A stretch of DNA of 20,272 nucleotides from Pleurotus ostreatus/Saccharomyces cerevisiae fusant. Taxonomy: Eukaryota; Opisthokonta. A program made the translations under genes and the position numbers. The stretch is from the NCBI GenBank assembly GCA_024196135.1, contig JAMQCK010000545.1:1-20272 (forward strand). The letters run 5' to 3'. Position 1 is the first letter of the stretch, and every line of letters starts with the position of its first letter. Positions 9,897 through 20,272 of the stretch are shown here, one piece after another. The notes under the pieces are model-generated. The model ran no database searches and was not told the origin of the DNA. It saw only the letters and a list, made by a program, of their open reading frames with translations.

Positions 9897-12800
9897 ATGG
9901 CGGACCCCCTCAATATGCTGCAGGCCGCTCTGACCGCGGAGGCGAACTCGCCTGCGCAGGCGGACATCCTCATCCAGCTTCGGACCTCGCTCGAGGCGGC
10001 CCCCGCGCCGATCCCGATCCTCGTCTCCACGCTCATTAGCAACGTCTCGGGCTGGGGGGACAGCCTGCTCCGGACGTGGGTGGTGGACCTCCTGTGCTTT
10101 GGGATCTGCACGCCGAGTTTGCATGTGGATCAGCGGACGCAGTGTGAGTGGCTGGTTTGTGTGTGAGGGGGGGATGGGAGTGCTTATGTATCGTAGTGGC
10201 GCTATCGACACTGTCGACGCTGTCGCAGCTGTTGGATGATGCGTCGCCGGCGATTGTGAAGGTGGCGATTCAGGCGCTGACGGGCGCGTACCTGCTGGTG
10301 TTCAGGCAATTGTGAGTGTGGCGCTTATTTGTATCCCGAACGTCACTCATTCATACCCTCCCTCTCTTCCCCACCTACTTCCTCGACCCCTCCCTTCATC
10401 AATCCCATCCAGATGCATCACCCGCTCCAACCCCGCCGCCTGGGAGACCATGACCTCCGCCAAGTCCCGCATCCTCGACATCGTCCGCACCCCCGAGGGC
10501 ATCCTCCCTTCAGGCGTCCGTCTCGCCGCGATCAAGTTCGCTCAGCGCGCCGTCATCCTACAGTCGCGCGGCACTTCCTCGAACGCCCCCGCGGACCCGC
10601 GCCGCAGGCAGCAGCAGGCGGCGTCGGCGGATCCAAGTGACGCGAGCCTAGTGCTGTGCCCAACGAATCATCCATTCATTAGCGCGCCAAAGCTGGAACA
10701 GGAGGGCGCGAGGATGGCCGAGTTTCTGCTGGGGATGTTATTCCAGGTGAGTGGGTGAGGGTGCTGCATATAGCACTGATATTAATTCTTGACTTCGCAG
10801 ACGCGAGATGTAGCCACGTTTACGGCGCTGGTAAATTCGTACGCTGGGCTCGTGAAGCTGCGCCCTGGGTCCGTGCATACTGTCGTGAGCGCACTCAAGG
10901 CCTGGACGCCAGCGTCACTCCAGGATGCGAGCGCGGGTGCCATTAAAAGCGCGGAGAAGAGCGTCAGAATACTCTTGAACCATATCAACAGGTAAAGCCT
11001 CTCCTATTGCCCAGTCATCAATCTGTACAGCTGACTTCCGTCATAGAGATCCTGCCTATGCCGCCTTGCACACCACTGTATCTGAGGCGCTCTCCGCACA
11101 AGCCTCTCGCATGGAAAAAGCCGCGCAGGAAGAGAAGATGCGCCGCGCAGGCAAGCGTCCCGCCACCGACGCCGGACGCCCAGATGCGAAGAGGGCGAAG
11201 CTGGAGCCCGCACCCGCCGCGGTACCTCAACAATCGGACGGCGCTCCTGGCCCTGCATCGTTCCTCGCGGCCTTCGACTTCACGACGCTGCCTGCGTCGC
11301 TGATTACCGAACTCGTAATCGCGAACTTGGGCGCGTTCAGCGACCAGGCACTCGCGGCGCTGGTGGCGAAGTATAGGGCGGAGAAGGGGTTGGGTGGGGT
11401 GAGTTGTTGGTGCCCCGCTGTAGTGGCGAGAATGGTTGCTGATGTTTCTTGACAGCCTCCTCCGATTGCTTCGCCACAGCCTGCGCCTGTTGAGAGGTCG
11501 TCGACGCCACCGGGGTCGCCGCCGCCTGCGCTGAAGGCGGCGTACGCGCAAGTGCGGGCGCAGTCGCAGACGCCAGGGAAGGGAACGACGCCGATACCGA
11601 CCGGCCCGAGGGCGGAGCGGATGAAGGACATGGATAGGGCGAAGGAGGATGGCAGGGACCAGGGGAAGGAGAAGGAAGAGGCCGCCGCGCCACGCCCGCC
11701 GCCAGAGCCGGTCGATCCGCTGGCGATGGACCTTGACCAGAATGAGCTGGAGTTCGAGCCCGACGCGCTGAATAGGGAGTTGGGCCCGGGGAGGGATGCG
11801 GGTGAGTGGACGAGTAGTATTTTCGTGATGCTTGTGCGGTGCTCATAGAACGTGCAGACGACGTTGCGACAACCGCCCGCCGGCGCGCCGCGCGCGCCCA
11901 GGAAGACACTGGGGACGTCGACATGGAGGTCAGCGAGGATGAGGCGGAGGCAGAGGCCGCCGACATCGACTTTGGCAGTATCGTGGGACCTGGAGGAGTA
12001 GCTTTACCCGCGCCGCCGCGGCTGGGCGAGGGAGAGAAGATGGCGCTGGTGCGCGACGCGGTCGCGAGGGTGTGGGATGGGGACGGGTTGGTCGGTGGGT
12101 CGGCGGGGCTGGAGGGCCCGGAGCTGTGGATGCTGCTGTTGGTGAGGATGGTGACGAGGGTGGCGGCGCCGCCGGTGGGGGAGGCGGGTGGTGGGGAGGT
12201 TAAGAAGGCTGATGACGGGGACGCTGAGCCTCAAGGGAAGTCAGAGGAACCTGAGGGAACGCCGGCCGCGAAGGGCGGGTCAGAGAGCGCAGAGCCTGCG
12301 GCTAAGTCGGAGGGCGACGCTGCGAACGGCGAGATAGTCACCGCAGCCGATGTTGAGAAATTCTACGAGCGACAGGACGCGTTGCGGAAAACCCTGAGGG
12401 ATTACATCGTTGCGGACTTCTCTGGAAGGTGAGTTGATAATCATGTAAACATTGCCTTGTGTATGCTTATCGTGAGACAGGCTCTCACTCGCGACGACGT
12501 GGATGAACGAGGAGTGGTATAACGACCAGATACACTTGCAGTTCATGAAGGACGAGAGGTGGCGGCCGAACTACGACATATGGCTCGCGCAGCTTGTGGC
12601 TGCGTACGAGACCATGCTGGACGATGGACGACCGGAGTCGGGGACGCGTAAGTCAGATATGATAGCTCTCGAGACGACTGCCGATCAACTCGATTTGCAG
12701 AACGGTCATTTGCCAAGTTCCTCCTTGATTTGCCTGCTGTGCCACCCGATGTGATGGACTTGCTCAGGGATCTATGCATCGAAGGCGGAAGGTGAGTTGG

Positions 12801-14937
12801 GATGATGCTACAGTATGGTGTAGTGCTCACAAAACACAGCCCAAACCGTGTTGCAGTTGGCTTCCAGACATTGCGCGGCTTTGTCATACAACGACCTTCA
12901 CTGCGAACCGAGGCATTGACCGTGTTGCTTGAGCTCACCACTCATCCAGGTAATTGATTGTTGTTCCCGTTGAACTCTTGGCTTACTCCAACATCGACAG
13001 AACGCAAGACACGAGGTCCCGCCATCAACACCGTCAAGCTCTGGGTACCCGCAGTGCATCCCATGAACAGCATCGTTCAGAGCTTCGCTCTGGCGGTTAT
13101 GCGGAGATTGACAAGGCGGGAAGAGTCGAAGACCAATGGTGCATCATCAGGCGACGTCGAGATGCAGTCGCCAGAGGTTGGGCACCCCAACGGTACTTCG
13201 CCTGTGGACAGTGCACCTCCAACCGATGCACCATCGCCATCCCAAGCCAACGCTACGTCACCAGCGGAAGCGCCAAGCAATGCTCAAGGTACCGCAAGCA
13301 ACCAAGACAGCAACATGGACGGTGTCGAGGAGGGTGAAGAGCGGGAGGAGCCAGTGCAGACGCCATATCTGCCAGAGCGTGTCACCGGCGAAGGGCCTGA
13401 GGCGAAGCCGCAAGTCCTGCAGCACGTCGAGCTCCTGTTCGCGCTGTCCGTCAAGGTGCCCGAGTTACTAGACGAGATCTTTGACGCCTACGGGCAAATG
13501 GACCCCGCTGTCCAGAACGTCGTCCAAGACCTGATCACCCCGCTCATTCGCTCGCTTGGACCGTCGCACTCGCGCCTGCTCACGCTCCTGCGCACCTTCC
13601 CGCCGCACGCTGAGGGCCTCGCGCTCCGCGTGTTGTCGATCTTCACCGAGAATGGGAGACCGAGCCCGCAACTCGTTGCCATCGTCAAGGGCCTCGTGGC
13701 GGAGAGGCAGGATCTGCGCGAGGGTGCGCTGGCCGCGCGCTTCTTGATTCCGGTTATTGGGGAGATGGATAAGGTGGGTGTTGGTCGTTCTGCGAAAGGG
13801 AAGGGGAAGAGTCTGACGGGCGATGTGTATTTTTGTATAGGCCGAAATCATACGCTACCTCCCGCGGATCGTGTCCGTGTTGGACGGAAAGGCGGAGTCG
13901 AAGGCACTGGTCAAGTCCGTGTTCAGCTCAATCGTGGCGCAGCCACCGCAGACGTTTGGGATGGTGTCGTCGAATGTGCCAAGGGTGGGTTTTGCTTGTT
14001 GTTGAAGTGTGGGGTTGGTCTGACGAGGGCGTCCAGGTCCGCCATAACGAGATGCTCACGCCGGCGGAGCTGATGGTCCTGCTGCACGACTCTGAGAAGG
14101 ATATTGGGCTGCAGAGTGCGAAAGAAGGTACGCGAGGTCCTCCCCGTCTGTATAGCAGTCATCCTGACGTTCGCCCCTCTCAGCCATCACCATCTGCTTC
14201 TCCATGACGGACATCTACCGCTCCGAGATCCTCGCGGTCGTCATCCAGCAGATCATGGACGAGCCCGTGCTGCCTGTGCTCTTCCTGCGCACGGTGATCC
14301 AGGCGGTGACGACGTACAAGAGTCTAGTGCCGTTTGTGGCAACGACGCTGCTGAGCAGGCTCATCACGAAGAAGATATGGACAAATGCGCCGCTGTGGGA
14401 AGGGTTTGTGAGGTGTGCGAAGGTGAGTGGGGACTGTTTGGGTTTCCTTGGGAGTCGAGCAGGAGCTACTACTCCTTGCCCGACTATACGTTCATGAGAT
14501 GTCGAGCTGACGATCGCCCTCACCCCCAGGTTACCGCGCCCATATCCTTCGGCGCTCTGTTACAACTGCCCAAGGACCAGCTGCGCGAGCTTGTGGGCAA
14601 GCAGCCGAGCTTGAAGGCGGGGCTGAGGGACTACGTGACGAAGAAGGCGACGAATAAGGCGAGGGTGGCCGGGTTTTTGGATATCTTTGGGGAGGGTGAG
14701 GCTGCGGCGAATGGGAATGGCAATGGGTCGGTGCAGACACCAATAGGGGTGCCGGGAACGCCAGGAGTACCAACTTCAGCACCTGGAACACCAGGACAAA
14801 CGCCGATGGAGGCGACACCATCGACGCCCGCTTTGGCGGAGACGGGAGGTGCCCCAGTACCGCAGACGCCTCTGACACCGCTTACACCGACGACGCCGGC
14901 CACGCCGCAGATGGAGGGCGTCGAGTCGACTTCTTGA
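9897..14937 (+). CDS. PTA1: Symplekin/Pta1, scaffold of the mRNA 3'-end processing complex
   Basis: Scaffold of the cleavage and polyadenylation factor, joining poly(A) polymerase, Ssu72 and the nuclease modules in the nucleus. Fifteen exons: 9897-10143, 10197-10311, 10413-10746, 10801-10991, 11047-11398, 11456-11801, 11849-12428, 12481-12647, 12701-12791, 12840-12949, 13001-13773, 13841-13984, 14037-14127, 14184-14422, 14530-14937; 1395 aa. The N-terminal HEAT-type Symplekin/Pta1 region includes AAWETMTSAKSRILDIVRTP, NHPFISAPKLEQEGARMAEF and a basic stretch GKRPATDAGRPDAKRAKLE that could be a nuclear signal. The symplekin C-terminal domain (about 1040-1310) includes LTPAELMVLLHDSEKD, SMTDIYRSEILAVVIQQIMD and LPVLFLRTVIQAVTTYKSL. 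Acidic or Ala/Glu-rich disordered inserts interrupt it, and the last ~75 residues are rich in TP and PGTPGVP. Exon 7 could begin at 11858, three codons shorter. Confidence 0.92.
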
Positions 14938-15529
14938 TGTTAGATATGGATTTCGTGCAAAATGTATGCATTGGGCTGGTGTTATGGGAGCTGTGTACAT
15001 ATGTTCGAGGCAGCTATGGAAAGAGTTGCTCGTGATGAAAGGTCGAGGCCGGTTGGTAGGTCTCACAAGGCCTGAGTGTGCTTTCCAAGAGGGTGGCGCG
15101 TGAAGGCGAACTCGAATTCGGCAAGCACGTGGAAGTCACTGGACTTCGAAATTGAACTTTATGCGATGCCCTTTCGACGCTTGCAATGCTTGTTGTAAAT
15201 GCTAAGCACCCCAAGCCCAAGATGTCTCCAGAAAATAGAGTTTGAGATGTCCATACTGCTACCTAGATTTCGTTTCCACCTCACGCTGCCCAAATTTCTA
15301 TCGCGAAATACGCTAGGTCAATTGATTGGGTGGGCTAATGACTTCGTGTTGTATCCACCCATCCCTGATACTCTGTGACCGTCTATGATGGTGTATGATA
15401 CACTCTGACCAATCCGCGTCAGGACGCTGCTTATGCACTGAATTTGGGGCAAATGAAGGAGGGATTTTCGCTGAACCCGAGAGGATCATGCAGCATTGCG
15501 AGCAACTCGTGCGTGTTCACCAGGTGCGT
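14938..15529. other. Convergent intergenic region, no gene seen
   Basis: This is 592 bases between the symplekin stop (+) and the orphan-gene stop (-). It is visibly less GC-rich than the flanking coding DNA. It should carry both 3' untranslated regions. I see no conserved protein motif, tRNA-like fold or long repeat. Confidence 0.55.
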
Positions 15530-16187
15530 TTATTCCAAAAAGTAGTACGAAAAGGTTGTGTGGGGACGCCTGCATATATGATGAGACCACTGGCGGTAAA
15601 AATGCGAGGGCTGTAGGGACACACCGTTCTGGGCCAAGTAATCCCTAAAATCGACGTCCAGATGGCTCTCCTGGATCTCGAAGGCCGAAGGTGGCCTCCA
15701 AGGGTCCTTCCTGAGGTTGTCTAGTTCAGACCGACGGACCTGCACGCGTTTGAACGGCGTTGTAGCGATGATCCACGTGTATCCGGTGCCAGTGGGGTCG
15801 GCGGGGTTGTCGATGCCAGTGCAACTCAGATCCTCGTAACGGCCGAGGAAGTCGTTTACACGATTGTAGATTCTGCCGTCGTCCTCACAGTCAATCGGCC
15901 TCCTCGTGTTGTAGTGCTCGGCAAGGCTGACGGCGAACGAGAAAATCACTTCACGGTCGACCGGGTACCCGCCGCGGACGAAGACGTCCACCAAGCTATC
16001 GTCTGGGTCGGGCTGAGGGGTCGCCATATCGCTCTGCTCGAAGTCAGACGTCACTGAATGCGATGCAAGGTGCTTGCTCACCGATGATACAGTTGACTGA
16101 TCCGAGGGCCTGCTGGACGAGATGATGGTGAGTTGGAAGTTGAACTTACACAACTTCTCCTCGTGATAGCCTTTCGGCCCCTTCCAT
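15530..16187 (-). CDS. Orphan small protein, 5' structure uncertain
   Basis: The body is an uninterrupted frame ending at 15530, with an in-frame ATG at 16027 (MATPQPDPDDSLVDVFVRGG), giving 166 aa as a single exon. A fuller three-exon model starts at the ATG at 16187 (MEGAERLSRGEVV), with exons 16187-16150, 16109-16082 and 16033-15530, good GTAAGT and GTGAGC donors, introns of 40 and 48 nt, and one frame throughout (189 aa). It is supported by a TATA-like element about 95 bases upstream. The protein is acidic and soluble, with no signal peptide or membrane segment. Visible segments are YPVDREVIFSFAVSLAEHY, CEDDGRIYNRVNDFLGRYED, and GYTWIIATTPFKRVQVRRSE. I do not recognise a family. It may be lineage-restricted. 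The 40-nt intron is short for this genome, so the single-exon model stays possible. Confidence 0.55.
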
Positions 16188-16282
16188 GACCACGAGCGTT
16201 CGACTCGTGGTTTGCCCGCTCAGCGGCAAGTCGTCGGCATCTACGGTCGGTTCAATAGAAGCATGCATCGTACGCCAGCGAA

Positions 16283-16288
16283 TATATA
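16283..16288 (-). promoter_or_regulatory. TATA-like element upstream of the orphan gene
   Basis: TATATA on the - strand lies about 95 bases upstream of the ATG at 16187 and about 255 bases upstream of the ATG at 16027. The spacing fits a TATA box for the longer gene model with a short 5' leader. Assigned from sequence and spacing only. Confidence 0.3.
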
Positions 16289-16640
16289 GATTCCCCGCTG
16301 CAACGGACCAGTAGTTAGACGACTAAATGACGGATAAGGTAGGGTGATGCGTATCGGTAGGCCTCGTAAAATAATAGAGCTGCGTCGTTCGTTGAACAGA
16401 GAAGAAGAGAAAAAGTATAGATAAATAGATACACCAGAAGTCAAAGCATGGCGAAGCGATAGCAAGGAAGATGGGTGCTGTCAGGTAGAACGAAGAGCAG
16501 CTGCAGGAGGCGGGAAGGCACGCGGGCGGGAAGCTGCGGGGTACGTAGAGGAAGATGGGCGAGATATGATACGTCGGCCTGCGAAGGAGGCGCTGCAAGA
16601 ACTGACAAGAAACGTAGGGTAAGATACTATAAAACAGTAG

Positions 16641-16687
16641 GGCAAGAAGCTGTGAGGTACGCGAGGCAAGAGGCTGAGGGTACGCGG
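16641..16687. repeat. Two-copy degenerate direct repeat, ~24 nt
   Basis: Unit 1 is 16641-16664 and unit 2 is 16665-16687. Both begin GGCAAGA, continue with a GCTG core and end with GGTACGCG. Looser matches (GGGAAGCTGCGGGGTACG) occur near 16527-16545, suggesting decayed local duplication in the 3' flank of the transcription-factor gene. Confidence 0.5.
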
Positions 16688-16849
16688 GGCTAGTAGGAAG
16701 GCACTAGAATGATACAAGACAGCGATGGGCTAGGTAGTGGAAAAGAAATGCGGGACATCTATGGTGGGACACGCGGGGCTATGGAAATTATTGGAACGGT
16801 ACTTGCAGAAGAGGCGTTATGGGGTACGGCAGGGATATGGAACATGCCA

Positions 16850-19800
16850 TTATCCTGCCGGTGGCTGCTCCTCAAACAGCCACGATAGCCCCGTCGGCGC
16901 ATTCGATGCGCGTCGGGGCAGCGGCATTGTCTCGCGTACGTCGGGGGCAGACGCGCGCGTGTTGTAGTCCGTCCGAGGCGGATACATGCCAGGTCCCGAC
17001 AGGTGGGGCTGAGCGTCCGGGTGCCAGCCCGCCGAGCCGCGCCAGGAGGCGTCGTCGCCGGGATGACCAGGAAGAGGATTATGATGATAGAGCGTAGGAT
17101 CGTGGCGAGAAGAGCGAGGCGAAGGAGACCGCGGGGCGAAGGGAGCGGTGAAGGTCGGCGGGGGCTGAACGTGTTGTGGCGGTGGTTGAAAGGTCGTGTG
17201 TGGTTGGAAGTGTGGTGGGGGTTGCTGAAAATCGGACCGGGTAGCCACATTTGTGGCAAAAGGATAATCGTCGCGTCCGTAATTATCGCGCCCGCGCGAT
17301 GGGCCGGGCTGGTCCCAAGACCCGCTGAGGAGGCCGCTGGATCGCAGTGAAGGGAGGGCACGAGGGTCGGTCGGTGTTCTGGATAGCACCGGACGCTCGG
17401 GATAAGGAGGTTCGGCGCTGTAGTATGCGTCCGATGGGTACGTCATCCGACGCTGAAGATATGCTGTAGGCTCCCGCTCGTAGGTGCGCTCGGCTGGCGG
17501 GTCGTATGGCGGACCAGGGGTGGTTGGTGGGTCGTGAGAAGGACCAGATGGTTGGCCGCGAGAAAAAGAAGCCTGCGTCGAGCGATGCGCATGCCTCCCG
17601 CTATGCGTGATACCCCAATCGTCGGGCAGCTTCAGCGGTGACAGTGGATGCTGCGAACCAAGTAGCTGTTGTCGAGGTTCGGGCCAAAGCCCTGTAAAGG
17701 CCTGCGAGGACGAACGATCTCGCGCTGCGTCGTGCGGATATGGAGGCAAAGGAAAAGCCGGTGAGTATGGCGTGCGCGTCCTCTCTTCGAGTTGCTTGTC
17801 GGCGTCGGCTCGTTCGCCCCGCTCGTGCGAGCCGACAGGCTGGGAAAGCAGGGACGCCAAATATTCGTTGGATTCCTTCGTCTGCTTCCTCTCGTCAGGC
17901 GTCGGGTGCAAAGGGTCGATATAACCAGGCAGCCCTGACGGCTGCACGGTATTCATGTTGGACGGCGGCGGCGTCACCGAACGCATCGCCGAGTCCATCG
18001 AGCCCCTTCGACGCGCGGGCCGCCTCGGCGTATCCTCATCGTCGTCGTCGTTGGTAGCCTGTGAGGGCAGCGTCGGCGCAGGCGTGATCGACCTCTCCGT
18101 ATTCGCGGATGACCTCTTCGACGCATTGGCCGCGACGTCGCGCGCAAGCGCCTCCGTGTACGCGCCCCACAGGTCCTCCAGCTCGCGGATGCCCTTGAGG
18201 ATCTCCGCATCGTCGCGCCTGCAGTGCTTGATGAGCAACCAGATAACGTTGCCGACTGCAAGTCAGAGATGGGTTACATGAGATATGCGGAGGCCGTTGA
18301 TCAGTACATGAGCGTGACGGGGGTGGGGAAGGGAGTGGGGAATCAAAGGCTTGGTTGCGATACGTTGCAAGGAAGCGAGCGAAACCAGAAGACATCAATC
18401 CCAGAAGACAGCGATCCTAGAAGACTTCAATCCCGGAAGTCATCGAGCTCAGAAACCAGAAAACCCGGACCGAATAGAAAAGGAAGAGGGAAGCCCTGAC
18501 ACTCACGTATGGAGCTGTTCTTCGCGCGATCACCGAACATGCGCACGATGGCCTGCAGCGTCTTCGCCGGCCAGGTCGGAGGCGCGTCGCGGTCCTCGGT
18601 CTCCGGGCCTGCAGCCGGTTGCCCTTCCAGACTCCCAGGAACGACGGTGGGCTGACGGTCCGACTCCACAGGGTCGAACGTGGTCTGCATAGCGTTCGGG
18701 CTGGCCTGCGCCGCAACGGGGCTCGCCATCAGCCCCTTGGCCCTCGCCTCATGCAGCAGAAGCGCACACGACGCGCGATACATGTGCATGTTCGCCCAGC
18801 ACCAGGCGTCGTTGTTCGAGCTCGTCTCGAGCATCAGTTGCTGCACTGCTAGCACCTCGTCGGTGAACTGAAGGTGGGGCGGAAGGCTGGCTTCCCAGGC
18901 CTAATACAAGCGTTGGTGCATTAGTGAGAGTATAGTCGAGACAACAGAAACCAAGATCTCACGTTCAGCCGTATCTCGAGATTGCGGACGTGCGACTTTT
19001 CCGGCGGGTTCGCTAAAGAGGCTGGCTTGAGACTACCCCGCGGGACGGCATGAAGTGCTGCACGTACACTCCACGTCCTCGAGCGCAAACTCGAGCTCCG
19101 CCCAAATCGTCGCGACGCGGATGAGGTGGCCGATCTCGGATGCGTTGTCCGTCTGCGGCGGCGGGAGGTAGAGGTATTCTTCTGCGGATGTTAGCATTCT
19201 TCTGTATGTGCGATGACACTCAACCACACAACACCACTCACCCGCGGGTGTCGTCCCCACCGCCATCTCGAACGCCGTCTCGTCGCAGGGCAGGCGCGGG
19301 CGCGGGTCCGCCGTCAGCCAGTGCCGCGGGCCGCGCACGTACACCGAGACGAGGATGTCGAGGAGGTACATGAGCCAGTACACGCGCCGGAGGCACTCCC
19401 TGTTGATCGCCGCCTCGGTGTGGGCGGACGCGGGGCCGAGCGCGGGCCGCGGGGGGTCGTCGTTGGAGTGCACGCCGAGGCGGTCACAGACTTGGAAGTT
19501 GAGGTCTGGTGGGTGAGGGTAGGCGTCAGTATTGCTATCAAGTACAAATTCACAGGAGAGACGGAGGCAGGGAAAGCCCCAAACGCACCATGATACCGCA
19601 TGTTCCACGCCGTCGCGCCGCCCACGCGCGTATCGTGTATCTGCAGCAAGCACAGAGCTTGCGCGACCGCCAGGCTCGGCTCGCACACCAGCCGGCCCGC
19701 CCCATCGAACATCAGGCTCAGCGCCTCCTGTGCGAAGGGGCGGCCCGCGTAGCGCGCCGGGCTCGTCCGCAGGCGCGGCTGCTTCGAGAGCGGCGCGGCG

Positions 19801-20272
19801 AGGGCACACATGGCGAAGACGAGGTAGGGCGGGACGACCCCGTGCGTGAGCGCGGCCGTGAAGGTGGGCTTGTGGAAGATGAGCCGCGCGGGGTGGCAGT
19901 GGGTGAAGAATACTGGGGAGTGAGTTCCGTCAGTCAGAGTCCCCTCAGGTTGTATGCTTAGAAGGAAGTCGCCCGTCCAGAGCAAGACCACGACTTCCAA
20001 AAGACAAAGAACAAACACTCACATCCCACAAGCTCCCTTATAAGCCGGTTGTCCAGCTTCACCGGGCTCGCGGGCTCGAGGGCGTTCGCGTGCTGCGACT
20101 GCGACGCGAGGTAGTCCACGGGGTAGCCCAGCGACGTCCCGCTCGCCGAGGTGCGCAGGCGCTTGCGCGGGGACGGGTCCTCGATGGAGGGTGCGGTCCA
20201 GGTCGGCAGGGGCTGCGCCGGTGCTCGAGGGTCGCCCAAGGGTGCTCGAGGGTCGCTCAAAGGCGCTCGAGG
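16850..20272 (-). CDS. Fungal-specific transcription factor (Fungal_trans domain), 5' partial
   Basis: Probable nuclear regulator of the zinc-cluster class; targets unknown. Exons on the - strand: 20272-20023, 19912-19589, 19505-19242, 19181-19068, 19021-18963, 18900-18507, 18255-16850, giving 936 visible residues in one frame. The middle-homology (Fungal_trans) region is clear: LIRELVGLFFTHCHPARLIF, FHKPTFTAAL, EALSLMFDGAGRLVCEPSLA, AQALCLLQIHD, DLNFQVCDRLGVH, and RRVYWLMYLLDILVSVYVRG, the usual R-R-x-F/Y-W signature. It ends at about NSSILGNVIWLLIKHCRRDD. The last ~400 residues are disordered and rich in Pro, Ser and Arg, ending GLSWLFEEQPPAG, possibly an activation region. The Zn2Cys6 cluster normally lies further N-terminal and would be past the window end. 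A basic PSPRKRLRTS stretch may be a nuclear signal. The intron at 18256-18506 is unusually long (251 nt). Confidence 0.88.
18387..18450. repeat. 16-nt tandem repeat, four units, inside a transcription-factor intron
   Basis: Four adjacent 16-nt units lie at 18387-18402, 18403-18418, 18419-18434 and 18435-18450, with consensus close to AGAAGACNTCAATCCC. Units 1 and 3 are nearly identical; units 2 and 4 are more diverged. The array lies wholly inside the 251-nt intron 18256-18506 of the transcription-factor gene and explains part of its unusual length. Confidence 0.75.
20210..20272 (-). repeat. 21-nt in-frame tandem repeat coding PRAPLSD-type heptapeptides
   Basis: Three consecutive 21-nt units on the - strand (20272-20252, 20251-20231, 20230-20210) begin CCTCGAGC and encode PRAPLSD, PRAPLGD and PRAPAQP. 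They lie in the linker before the Fungal_trans region. The array may continue beyond the window end. Confidence 0.7.

Larger units (their letters stand above)
16188..16849. other. Intergenic region, purine-rich with short degenerate repeats
   Basis: This is 662 bases between the orphan-gene start and the transcription-factor stop, both on the - strand. It should hold the transcription factor's 3' end and the orphan promoter. From about 16470 to 16800 the + strand is strongly purine-rich. No gene is supported; open frames on both strands here look like composition artefacts. Confidence 0.5.

Noticed and set aside
11018..11966. Long antisense frames across symplekin exons
   Set aside because: They are low-complexity Arg- or Ser/Pro-rich products opposite a well-supported exon series.
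16028..16153. Start of the orphan gene at 16153
   Set aside because: That codon is TTG, and the stretch contains a good GTAAGT donor and a good GTGAGC donor, so it is probably partly intronic.
1..20272. tRNA genes, CRISPR arrays, transposons or a secondary-metabolite cluster
   Set aside because: I saw no B-box-like tRNA element with a matching fold, no spaced repeats, no transposase or terminal repeats, and no biosynthetic core enzyme.

Overview
The window is nuclear DNA of a filamentous basidiomycete, most likely an agaricomycete. It is GC-rich and gene-dense. Almost every gene is cut by short GT-AG introns, typically 45-65 nt with GTGAGT/GTAAGT/GTGCGT donors. The SAM-RA-SH3-SH3 architecture of the first gene is the Ubc2-type form of Ste50 known from basidiomycetes. 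I see no bacterial operon structure, transposon, CRISPR array, tRNA or rRNA.

Layout, left to right. (1) 1-2274 (+): 3' part of a Ste50/Ubc2-like MAP-kinase adaptor, 5' end outside the window. (2) 5531-2722 (-): a 919-aa type II membrane glycosyltransferase-like protein, convergent with gene 1. (3) 5668-6679 (+): a 270-aa probable mitochondrial single-pass membrane protein of unknown family, divergent from gene 2 across only 136 bp. (4) 8079-6878 (-): Nbp35, the cytosolic Fe-S cluster assembly scaffold NTPase. (5) 8325-9338 (+): V-ATPase subunit G (Vma10), divergent from NBP35 across 245 bp. (6) 9897-14937 (+): symplekin/Pta1, the mRNA 3'-end processing scaffold, in 15 exons. (7) 16187-15530 (-): a small orphan gene of uncertain 5' structure. 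(8) 20272-16850 (-): a fungal-specific transcription factor, cut by the window end so that its DNA-binding domain would lie outside.

Reading frames stay open across every proposed junction. The summed exon lengths divide by three in all eight genes, so I see no frameshift or pseudogene. The genes do not form a pathway. They are mostly housekeeping functions (Fe-S assembly, vacuolar proton pump, mRNA 3' processing) beside signalling and regulatory genes, in an alternating convergent/divergent order.

I found no clear new multi-gene system. The items most worth following are the three-module organisation of the glycosyltransferase-like protein, the uncharacterised mitochondrial protein sharing its short promoter, the orphan gene at 15.5-16.2 kb, a 16-nt tandem repeat inside a transcription-factor intron, and the two short divergent promoters with repeated sequence elements.
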